DNA of 16,529 nt from DAHUXT01 sp036378295 (GTDB lineage: Bacteria > Chloroflexota > Ktedonobacteria > Ktedonobacterales > JADMIN01). The stretch spans positions 1 through 16,529 of the forward strand of contig DASUWS010000207.1 of NCBI GenBank assembly GCA_036378295.1. Reading direction: 5' to 3'. Both the position numbers and the translations under genes were made by a program. Shown piece after piece: positions 7,180 through 12,230 of this stretch. The notes beneath the pieces were generated by a model. The model was not told where the DNA came from and did no database searches. It saw only the letters and a list, made by a program, of their open reading frames with translations. The stretch's first letter is position 1. The number at the start of each line of letters is the position of its first letter.

Positions 7180-7208
7180 AGTGTACGCCTGCCTGCACAG
7201 AGCGTCAA
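7180..7208 (-). promoter_or_regulatory. Sigma-70 promoter for the membrane protein gene
   Basis: On the minus strand TTGACG (7203-7208) and TACACT (7180-7185) are separated by exactly 17 bp. This is the best -35/-10 pair in the window. It predicts a leader of about 83 nt and decides the downstream start codon. Confidence 0.7.
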
Positions 7209-7241
7209 GCAAAATGGGCGGTCCCGCTATGCGCAGTGTGT

Positions 7242-7985
7242 TCAAGAGGCCACATCTCCCTCCGGGCTGGAACGCACGACAGAAACCGCGAAACCATCCA
7301 TACCACCTTCGTCTATTGGGAGGGCTACTGACACCAGTCGCGGGTCCGAGGCAACACGACGGTCGTACTCGTTGAGCGCGCGAGTATCGGGATCACCCTC
7401 GGTCGGCTCGCGTAGAGGCTTGCCATTGCGAATACAGTTATCGGCCACAATGACACTGCCTGGCCGCGCCAGCTTGAGCGCCCAGTCCAGATACGTTGGG
7501 TAGCCCTGTTTATCGGCATCGATGAAGATCAGATCAAACGGGGCCTCATCCGCCAGGGTGGGTAACAACCCAGCGGCAGGACCAACCCGCACCTCAGCGC
7601 GGTCATCCAGCCCGGCGCGGGCAAGCGAGGCGCGCGCTATGGAGGCATGCTTCTCGCTGACCTCAAGGGAGATCAGCCTACCGCCTTTGGGCAAGGCACG
7701 CGCCAGCCAGATGCTACTGTAGCCAGCGAGAGCACCAATCTCCAGCATCTTACGCGCACCACAGGCAGCGGCCAGCACCTGTAACAGGCGTCCCTGTAAC
7801 GGTGAGATCTGAATGGTGGGCATCCCAGCTTCGGCCCCAGCGGCGAGCGCTGCCCGCAGAGCGTCATCTTCCGGGGCGAATAGCTGGTTCAGCGCCGTGT
7901 CGATCTCTGCACGTTGCCGCGCCTGCTGCCGCAACTGCTCAGCCTGCTGAGTCATGTCGCCGGGAGAATTGGACGGTGATGTCAC
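7242..7985 (-). CDS. O-methyltransferase (class I SAM, CCoAOMT/family 3 type)
   Basis: This 247-aa protein is a cation-dependent O-methyltransferase of the caffeoyl-CoA/catechol type. The SAM motif is MLEIGALAGYSS (80-91), followed by LISLEVSE (104-111) as the acidic loop. DLIFIDADK (151-159) and ADN (181-183) supply the divalent metal ligands (Asp156, Asp182, Asn183). The N-terminal ~35 residues are Gln-rich and helical (QQAEQLRQQARQRAEID). The start is GTG at 7983-7985, with AAAGGAG 7 nt upstream; an in-frame ATG at residue 11 is a weaker choice. Family members methylate hydroxyl groups of phenolics or other small acceptors. Nothing nearby identifies the substrate. Confidence 0.9.
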   Translation of the reverse strand: MTSPSNSPGDMTQQAEQLRQQARQRAEIDTALNQLFAPEDDALRAALAAGAEAGMPTIQISPLQGRLLQVLAAACGARKMLEIGALAGYSSIWLARALPKGGRLISLEVSEKHASIARASLARAGLDDRAEVRVGPAAGLLPTLADEAPFDLIFIDADKQGYPTYLDWALKLARPGSVIVADNCIRNGKPLREPTEGDPDTRALNEYDRRVASDPRLVSVALPIDEGGMDGFAVSVVRSSPEGDVAS

Positions 7986-8079
7986 GGGATTGCTCCTTTG
8001 CCTCTCACGGGCGTCTCAATGTCACAGAGCCACGCCATTCCCTGATTGCGTCGCCGGAAGCGGTCGGGGCTTCCTGCCA

Positions 8080-8117
8080 GCGCCCCTATTCTAGGGCGCG
8101 CCGCCCCGTTCTGCCAG
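8080..8117 (-). promoter_or_regulatory. Possible O-methyltransferase promoter overlapping an imperfect palindrome
   Basis: On the minus strand CTGGCA (8112-8117) and TAGAAT (8088-8093) are 18 bp apart, about 100 nt upstream of the GTG start. The -10 sits at the centre of an imperfect palindrome (8080-8098, arms GCGCCCCTA and TAGGGCGC), which could be an operator. Confidence 0.3.
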
Positions 8118-8171
8118 CGCGTTCATACTCATCATCATCCCGCCTTCTGGCGATAGCGCGGGAAAACGACG

Positions 8172-8216
8172 ATGCCACCGGCACCCGAAAGGGGTTCGCT
8201 TCGAGCGCGGTGGCAT
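8172..8216 (-). terminator. Inverted repeat after isocitrate dehydrogenase, possible terminator
   Basis: ATGCCACCG (8172-8180) pairs perfectly with CGGTGGCAT (8208-8216), with a small CCC/GGG hairpin inside. On the minus strand it lies 28 nt after the isocitrate dehydrogenase stop and is followed by CGTCGTTTT. The T run is displaced by five bases, so it is a weak or factor-assisted terminator. Confidence 0.45.
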
Positions 8217-8244
8217 AGGGTAGCTACTCGGTGAAGTCGCTCGC

Positions 8245-9333
8245 CTAGCGACGTTCCTGCATCTTGGCAATGATAGCATCCGCGACCTGCGAGGTGCCGA
8301 CAGCGGTCGGATCGTCCGGGCGGGGCTTCAGGTCGTAGGTAACATTCTTGCCCTCGGCAATGACGGCAGCCAGGGCGCCTTCGAGGCGGTCGGCGGCCTC
8401 TCGCTCGCCCAGGTGGCGCAGCATCAGCACACCAGAGAACATCATCGCCATCGGATTGACCTTGTTCTGGCCCGCATACTTCGGTGCGCTCCCATGAACA
8501 GGCTCAAAGACGGCATACTGCTCGCCAATATTGGCTCCCGGCGCGACGCCCAGGCCACCGATGAGGCCAGCGGAGAGGTCGGAGAGAATATCACCGTAGA
8601 GATTGGGCAGGGCCAGCACGTCATACATTTCGGGCTTCTGCACGAGCTGCATGCACATGTTATCAACGATGCGATCCTCGAACTGGATATCCGGGTATTC
8701 TTTGGCGACCTCTTGAGCAACTTGCAGGAAAAGGCCGTCCGAGAATTTCATGATATTCGCCTTGTGGACCGCCGTCACTTTGCGGCGATTATTGGCGCGC
8801 GCATAGTCGAAGGCAAACTTCACGATACGACGGCTTGCCGCGACGGAGATGTACTTGATGCTGATAGCGGAATCTTTGGAGAGTTTCTGTCCGGTTGCGC
8901 GTCCGATGAAGTCAATCAGTTCGTCCAACTCGGGAGATCCCCGCTGAAACTCGATGCCAGCATAGAGATCCTCAGTATTTTCGCGGCAGATGATGAGATC
9001 GACATGCTCATAGCGCGAGCGCAGACCCGCGTACGTCTTCGCAGGGCGAAGATTCGCGTACAGATCGAGACTTTTCCGCAAGGCAACATTAGCGCTACGA
9101 AATCCCTTGCCAACTGGCGTTGTGATGGGGCCTTTCAGACCCACTTTCGTCTCGCGAATCGACTGGATAACCGGCTCAGGCAAGACTGTGCCGTATTTTT
9201 CCAGCACCGCCAGTCCTGCCTCGTGGACGTGCCACTCGAACTCGACACCAGTTGCCTCAAGCACGCGACGGGTTGCCTCGGTAATTTCTGGTCCGGTCCC
9301 GTCCCCCGGAATTAGCGTTACAGGATACCGCAT
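8245..9333 (-). CDS. icd: Isocitrate dehydrogenase, isocitrate/isopropylmalate dehydrogenase family
   Basis: It oxidatively decarboxylates isocitrate to 2-oxoglutarate in the citric acid cycle. The 362-aa chain has the short form's length. Isocitrate-type rather than isopropylmalate-type binding is shown by RSANVALRKSLDLYANLRP (79-97; Ser80, Asn82, Arg86, Arg96). Catalytic positions include Arg117 and Tyr124 (CRENTEDLYAGIEF), Lys191 (HKANIMK), and metal ligands Asp248 and Asp252 (YGDILSDLSAGLIGGLG). The cofactor loop HGSAPKYAGQNKV (280-292) carries the Lys-Tyr pair and a Val that mark NADP use in E. coli and Thermus enzymes, whereas NAD enzymes usually have Asp-Ile. The ATG at 9333 has GGAGG 4 nt upstream; the frame continues to 9489 but crosses the promoter. 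Confidence 0.9.
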   Translation of the reverse strand: MRYPVTLIPGDGTGPEITEATRRVLEATGVEFEWHVHEAGLAVLEKYGTVLPEPVIQSIRETKVGLKGPITTPVGKGFRSANVALRKSLDLYANLRPAKTYAGLRSRYEHVDLIICRENTEDLYAGIEFQRGSPELDELIDFIGRATGQKLSKDSAISIKYISVAASRRIVKFAFDYARANNRRKVTAVHKANIMKFSDGLFLQVAQEVAKEYPDIQFEDRIVDNMCMQLVQKPEMYDVLALPNLYGDILSDLSAGLIGGLGVAPGANIGEQYAVFEPVHGSAPKYAGQNKVNPMAMMFSGVLMLRHLGEREAADRLEGALAAVIAEGKNVTYDLKPRPDDPTAVGTSQVADAIIAKMQERR

Positions 9334-9373
9334 GAATCCTCCGTACGATGCCCACACCACCTGTGAGTAATCT

Positions 9374-9420
9374 GGATGCAAAACAGCTGCTCCGGGGGGC
9401 AGAGAAGAAATTCTGCATCC
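9374..9420 (-). promoter_or_regulatory. Hairpin in the isocitrate dehydrogenase mRNA leader
   Basis: GGATGCA (9374-9380) pairs perfectly with TGCATCC (9414-9420). The enclosed sequence can form a second short CTGC/GCAG stem. It lies inside the ~97-nt predicted leader, 40 nt before the start codon, and may be a post-transcriptional control element. Confidence 0.35.
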
Positions 9421-9436
9421 CCGTGGGCCATCAATG

Positions 9437-9445
9437 ATTATAACA
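9437..9445 (-). promoter_or_regulatory. Extended -10 promoter element for isocitrate dehydrogenase
   Basis: On the minus strand TGT is followed by a perfect TATAAT. No clear -35 is visible at 17-18 bp. It is divergent from the rnpB promoter, with the two -10 elements ~67 bp apart. Confidence 0.55.
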
Positions 9446-9471
9446 CGCCCAAGCGGACCAGCGGCACGACG

Positions 9472-9491
9472 TGACACAAGATGACACAAGA
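9472..9491. repeat. Exact tandem repeat, 2 x 10 bp, upstream of rnpB
   Basis: TGACACAAGA occurs twice with no gap, ending 18 bp before the rnpB -10. It lies between the two divergent promoters. Confidence 0.75.
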
Positions 9492-9506
9492 AGTACGCTT
9501 GGATTG

Positions 9507-9515
9507 TGTTATACT
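9507..9515 (+). promoter_or_regulatory. Extended -10 promoter element for rnpB
   Basis: TGT followed by TATACT (9510-9515) predicts a start near 9522-9525, which agrees with the start of the RNase P RNA P1 stem. No consensus -35 is visible. Confidence 0.6.
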
Positions 9516-9524
9516 GAATGGTGC

Positions 9525-9945
9525 GCGCGGGTTCATGTCAGACAGACAATCGCGGCCGCCTTTCAGGGTGGTCGAGGAAAGTCCGAACTCCACAGAGCAG
9601 GATGCTGGCTAACGGCCAGCGGGGGCGACCCCAGGGAAAGTGCCACAGAAACATACCGCCAGGCATGAGCCTGTCTCATGTCCTGGTAAGGGTGAAATGG
9701 CGAGGTAAGAGCTCACCAGCGGCCAGGTGACTGGTCGGCTGCGGTAAACCCCATCTGGAGCAAGGCCGTGCAGGAGGAGCAGCAATCGGCGCAAGCTGGT
9801 TGCTCGCGGGTGGCTCGCCCGTCTACCTCCGGGTTGGCTGCTGGAGACGGCGGGTAACCGTCGTCCTAGAGAGATGATTGTCGCCGTGCTTACCGCAAGG
9901 TATCCACGGAACAGAATTCGGCTTACGGCTGACCTGAACCCGCGC
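9525..9945 (+). ncRNA. rnpB: RNase P RNA component, class A
   Basis: This is the catalytic RNA of RNase P, which removes the 5' leader of tRNA precursors. The ends pair as P1: GCGCGGGTTCA (9525-9535) with TGAACCCGCGC (9935-9945). Universally conserved blocks occur in order: GAGGAAAGTCCGAACTCCAC, CAGAAACATACCGCC, GTAAGGGTGAAA followed by GGCGAGGTAAGAGCTCACC, AAACCCC, and near the 3' end ACAGAATTCGGCTTAC, which completes P4. The order and the presence of P4 fit the ancestral (A) type, and ~421 nt is a normal length. It has its own extended -10 promoter. Its last ~23 nt overlap the 3' end of moaC on the other strand, and no terminator is visible after it. Confidence 0.96.
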
Positions 9946-10432
9946 CTTCATCCTCGCGCGTGTACTCCCCACTCTTGCCGCCGCTTTTGTGCAGCAGCCG
10001 CACGTTATCGATGACCATCGCCCGATCGACCGCTTTGCACATATCGTAGATCGTCAGCGCGGCAACACTTACCGCCGCCAGCGCCTCCATCTCAGCGCCT
10101 GTCTTGCCCACTGTACGCACAGTCGCGGTAATCGCGACCATTCCGCGCTCTGACCCGTCGTCTTCCAGCGCGAATGCCAGATCGACTCCCGTGAGCAACA
10201 ACGTATGGCACATCGGGATCATCTGCGGCGTCTGCTTTGCGGCCATCACTCCGGCAACCTGAGCCACGGCCAGCACGTCGCCCTTGGCAATCGCTCCCTG
10301 GCGGATGAGCGCGAGCGTCTCAGAGCGCATCCGCACGATACCAGCGGCTGTCGCCTCGCGCGCGGTTTCGGCTTTCGCGCTCACATCCACCATCCGCGCT
10401 CGTCCCGATTCGTCGAAATGTGTTAGCTCCAT
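9923..10432 (-). CDS. moaC: Cyclic pyranopterin monophosphate synthase MoaC
   Basis: MoaC works with MoaA in the first step of molybdenum cofactor synthesis, forming cyclic pyranopterin monophosphate from the GTP-derived intermediate. The 169-aa protein is colinear with the family: THFDESGRARMVDVSAK (4-20), Lys50 in IAKGDVL, His76 in MCH, KTGAEMEALAAVSVAAL (110-126), Asp130 and Lys133 in YDMCKAVD, and the terminal GGKSG (151-155). Catalytic Lys, His, Asp and Lys positions are all kept. The usual CHPLPLT segment reads CHTLLLT here. The last 14 residues are a hydrophilic extension whose end is encoded antisense to the RNase P RNA. The ATG at 10432 has AAGGGA ~10 nt upstream. No other moa genes are in view. 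Confidence 0.96.
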   Translation of the reverse strand: MELTHFDESGRARMVDVSAKAETAREATAAGIVRMRSETLALIRQGAIAKGDVLAVAQVAGVMAAKQTPQMIPMCHTLLLTGVDLAFALEDDGSERGMVAITATVRTVGKTGAEMEALAAVSVAALTIYDMCKAVDRAMVIDNVRLLHKSGGKSGEYTREDEGAGSGQP

Positions 10433-10516
10433 CGCGTATCCATCCCTTCACGCCTGATTTCTCATCGCTATCGCGTTTCGGCTGGCCCCACCCGAAACAA
10501 CGGGCACACTGCCGCC

Positions 10517-10525
10517 AGTGTACCA
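10517..10525 (-). promoter_or_regulatory. Extended -10 promoter element for moaC
   Basis: On the minus strand TGG is followed by TACACT, ~85 nt before the moaC start. The surrounding 13 bp are identical to those upstream of the 139-aa gene. No convincing -35 is visible. Confidence 0.4.
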
Positions 10526-10553
10526 TCAGGAGCCGGCCAAACGGCTGTGCTGC

Positions 10554-10582
10554 TTGCGTGGGCTTGAAGACTGGGTTATACT
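10554..10582 (+). promoter_or_regulatory. Putative promoter for the tail-anchored protein gene
   Basis: TTGCGT (10554-10559) and TATACT (10577-10582) are separated by 17 bp. The predicted ~90-nt leader contains a GCCGCC/GGCGGC hairpin (10606-10624) and an exact 9-bp direct repeat. Confidence 0.5.
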
Positions 10583-10634
10583 GGTTTGGAGTATGTACGC
10601 TGCGAGCCGCCACAGGATGGCGGCCAGGCACGAT

Positions 10635-10656
10635 GAGAGTACGACCGGAGAGTACG
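10635..10656. repeat. Direct repeat GAGAGTACG, two copies, period 13 bp
   Basis: Exact copies lie at 10635-10643 and 10648-10656, inside the leader and ~23 bp before the start codon of the next gene. Confidence 0.7.
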
Positions 10657-10678
10657 CACTACACTAGGGGTGATGGGC

Positions 10679-11152
10679 ATGCCAAAGAAGTCTACGGCCG
10701 CGCGTAAGGCGAGTGCGGCCCGGCGGGCGCAGACAGCGTCGAAGTCGCAGCACGTGGCGCTGGTGCGGGCCACCACCGAGGAAACGGCCATAACGACACC
10801 AGAGACCGCCTCCACCGCGACGGAAGCATCCGCCTCCGCTGCCGCAGCTCCCCGCCCATCCGCGTCGAAGTCCGCTGCCCAGCCTGCCCGCTCCGCCACA
10901 GCCACATCCAGAGGTACCGCTACAGCCGCACGACCCGCCGCGAAGCCAGCAGCCGCGCCGCCACAGAACCGATACAGCGCGCGCGAGCAGGAGCGACGGA
11001 TAGCGCGTGCGAAGGAGATGCGCCGGATTCGGGCCGAACACGTCGTCACCCCGGAACACTACAAGTATGTCATCAACGATCTACGCATGACCGGCATCCT
11101 TGCGGCGTTGATGTTCACCGTCATCATCGTGCTCCATTTCGTCCTTGGCTAG
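10679..11152 (+). CDS. Low-complexity basic protein with C-terminal membrane anchor
   Basis: No family is recognised. From the ATG at 10679 the product is 157 aa. It has a Lys/Arg/Ala-rich N-terminus (about 2-22, MPKKSTAARKASAARRAQ) reminiscent of histone H1-like tails. A long Ala/Thr/Ser/Pro low-complexity stretch (about 30-96) follows, then a charged helix (AREQERRIARAKEMRRIRAE, about 100-119), and last one hydrophobic helix ending the protein (ILAALMFTVIIVLHFVLG, about 140-157). The layout suggests a tail-anchored protein with a long flexible cytoplasmic arm. The 10679 ATG is chosen because AGGGG lies 8 nt upstream; GTG at 10670 and ATG at 10673 are too close to it. Only the C-terminal third is likely to be conserved. 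Confidence 0.75.
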   Translation: MPKKSTAARKASAARRAQTASKSQHVALVRATTEETAITTPETASTATEASASAAAAPRPSASKSAAQPARSATATSRGTATAARPAAKPAAAPPQNRYSAREQERRIARAKEMRRIRAEHVVTPEHYKYVINDLRMTGILAALMFTVIIVLHFVLG

Positions 11153-11211
11153 TATCCCCGGAGGCCAGTAACAGGCGCGGGATACCTTGCATTCCTCCAT
11201 GGCATGAAGAA

Positions 11212-11240
11212 GGCCGACTCGACAACTTGCCGGGTCGGCC
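11212..11240. terminator. Bidirectional terminator between convergent genes
   Basis: GGCCGAC (11212-11218) pairs with GTCGGCC (11234-11240). It lies between the stop codons of the tail-anchored protein (+) and the SWIM protein (-). On the minus strand it is followed by TTCTTC, on the plus strand only by CATATGTTT, so it fits the minus-strand gene better. Confidence 0.5.
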
Positions 11241-11287
11241 CATATGTTTCCGCGGTCGCCAGACGTTCCTGAGAACGCGCGGTGAAA

Positions 11288-11575
11288 CTATAGTCCTTTG
11301 TGTGTGCCAGCGTAGTTGAGGCCGAGCGGCTCACCCTGACGAGCCTCAGCGGGAATGGTGATGCCTAGGATGCGCTCGCCAGCCATCGTATGGCAGCAGG
11401 TGCCCCAATCAGCGAAGAACCGACATGTGCAATGCCACTTATCGTCTTTGAACGAAATGGTATGCGTATCGTTTTCACCCCGGAAAGTTGCCTCGAAGGC
11501 TGTAAACTGCATTCGTTCGGGTTCCTGAGCATACTGCTTTGCTTTTGCAATCTTTCCAATCATGCTGGAGTGCAT
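11288..11575 (-). CDS. Small SWIM zinc-finger protein
   Basis: This 95-aa protein consists of little more than one SWIM domain, the C-x-C-x(n)-C-x-H zinc fold seen in DNA- or protein-binding contexts. Ligands are Cys49 and Cys51 in WHCTC, then Cys60 and His62 in GTCCH; Cys61 could substitute for Cys60. The preceding beta-strand pattern (TAFEATFRGENDTHTISFKD) is typical of SWIM proteins. The N-terminus MIGKIAKAKQYAQEPERM is helical and basic. The ATG at 11575 follows GAGGG with 8 nt spacing. A GTG at 11656 would add 27 residues, but its nearest GAGGAG is 14 nt away. The partner and role are unknown; it stands alone between a terminator and a gene-free gap. Confidence 0.82.
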   Translation of the reverse strand: MHSSMIGKIAKAKQYAQEPERMQFTAFEATFRGENDTHTISFKDDKWHCTCRFFADWGTCCHTMAGERILGITIPAEARQGEPLGLNYAGTHKGL

Positions 11576-11840
11576 AGGCTCTACCCTCTTTCGTGTGCCT
11601 CGCCTGGGATTGGCGTACGACCAAACCGCCAGTGATGCCACATCCCTGTCTGTCACTGGAATTGGCGAATCTCCTCACACTGATTCGCGCCGCTCGCTAG
11701 TGCATACCGTCTGAATTGCGCGGTAGTTGTCTGAGAATCGTCAGCGGCTCCTCCAGGCCCCGACGACGACTGGCGCACTCTCTACACATCTGCCATACTG
11801 AGCTGGTTCCACTGCCTATACGGATGTGACAATCCTGAGA

Positions 11841-12005
11841 CATAACGAAGGCGCCAGAGGTCTATTCCCCTGGCGCCCTGGCCGATTCCTTCTGTCGCAC
11901 ACGCAGAGAGACGCTCGTGTGATCTGCCCGAATCGGGACTACCGTTCGCATTTCTGGCCTCCCTCCCACGAATGAACTTTGGAGAGCGCCGCGTCTGTGC
12001 GTGTT
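11841..12005 (-). ncRNA. Candidate small RNA, minus strand
   Basis: A minus-strand promoter (TGGACG, 17 bp, TACACT at 12012-12040) and a terminator-like hairpin (11850-11877, followed on that strand by TTCGTT) bracket ~165 nt with no open frame starting inside. The interval contains a CCCG/CGGG hairpin but matches no RNA family I know. The call rests on promoter and terminator placement alone. Confidence 0.3.
11850..11877 (-). terminator. Strong hairpin, terminator-like
   Basis: GGCGCCAG (11850-11857) pairs perfectly with CTGGCGCC (11870-11877), and an inner GG/CC extends the stem around a short loop. On the minus strand TTCGTT follows; on the plus strand there is no T run for ~12 nt. Confidence 0.5.
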
Positions 12006-12011
12006 TGACTA

Positions 12012-12040
12012 AGTGTACCATGCGAATCTACCCACGTCCA
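12012..12040 (-). promoter_or_regulatory. Minus-strand promoter in the gene-free gap
   Basis: TGGACG (12035-12040) and TACACT (12012-12017), read on the minus strand, are 17 bp apart. The -10 is preceded by TGG (extended form). No gene starts downstream on that strand until the SWIM gene at 11575. Confidence 0.45.
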
Positions 12041-12043
12041 GCC

Positions 12044-12071
12044 TTGTGACTCGATCGTTACACAGTACAAG
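12044..12071 (+). promoter_or_regulatory. Possible promoter for the partner-switching operon
   Basis: TTGTGA (12044-12049) and TACAAG (12066-12071) are 16 bp apart, followed 30 bp later by the palindrome at 12102-12115. The -10 is poor; the call is tentative. Confidence 0.22.
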
Positions 12072-12230
12072 AACACAACACAAGATACAACGGCACTGCC
12101 GAGCGGCTAGCCGCTGTTCTTGCTGATCTTCCGGGTACGGGACATCGTAATGGTTCCTGTAACGCTTGTGGAACGACGCTCGCGTATGCTCTGGATGATA
12201 GAGAGCGCACCTGGCGCGGGAGGAGAGTAT

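Larger units (their letters stand above)
11576..12230. other. Gene-free gap upstream of the partner-switching operon
   Basis: No supported coding sequence is visible on either strand. The gap holds a strong hairpin (11850-11877), a well-spaced minus-strand promoter (12012-12040), a 14-bp perfect palindrome AGCGGCTAGCCGCT (12102-12115) and the leader of the downstream operon. Frames of 79-97 codons on the minus strand here have low coding quality and no ribosome binding sites. Confidence 0.6.

Noticed and set aside
8245..9489. 414-codon reading of the isocitrate dehydrogenase frame
   Set aside because: The extension crosses the TATAAT promoter and the leader hairpin; the family begins at MRYPVTLIPGDG with a GGAGG site.
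160..11895. 13-bp identical segment CGATTCCTTCTGT at 160-172 and 11883-11895
   Set aside because: A few identical 13-mers are expected by chance in a window of this size, and the flanks do not align.
11782..12021. 79-codon minus-strand frame in the gap before the partner-switching operon
   Set aside because: Its start lies upstream of the predicted minus-strand transcript start, it spans a terminator-like hairpin and its sequence resembles no protein family.
12116..12138. GTTCTT, 11 bp, GGGTAC resembling a SigB promoter (GTTTAA...GGGTAT) before the partner-switching operon
   Set aside because: The -35 matches only half of the consensus, the spacing is short, and use of the Bacillus SigB consensus in this organism is unsupported.
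12120..12230. Upstream TTG/ATG starts for the phosphatase/HATPase fusion
   Set aside because: They lack ribosome binding sites, while the ATG at 12231 has GGAGGAG at ideal spacing.
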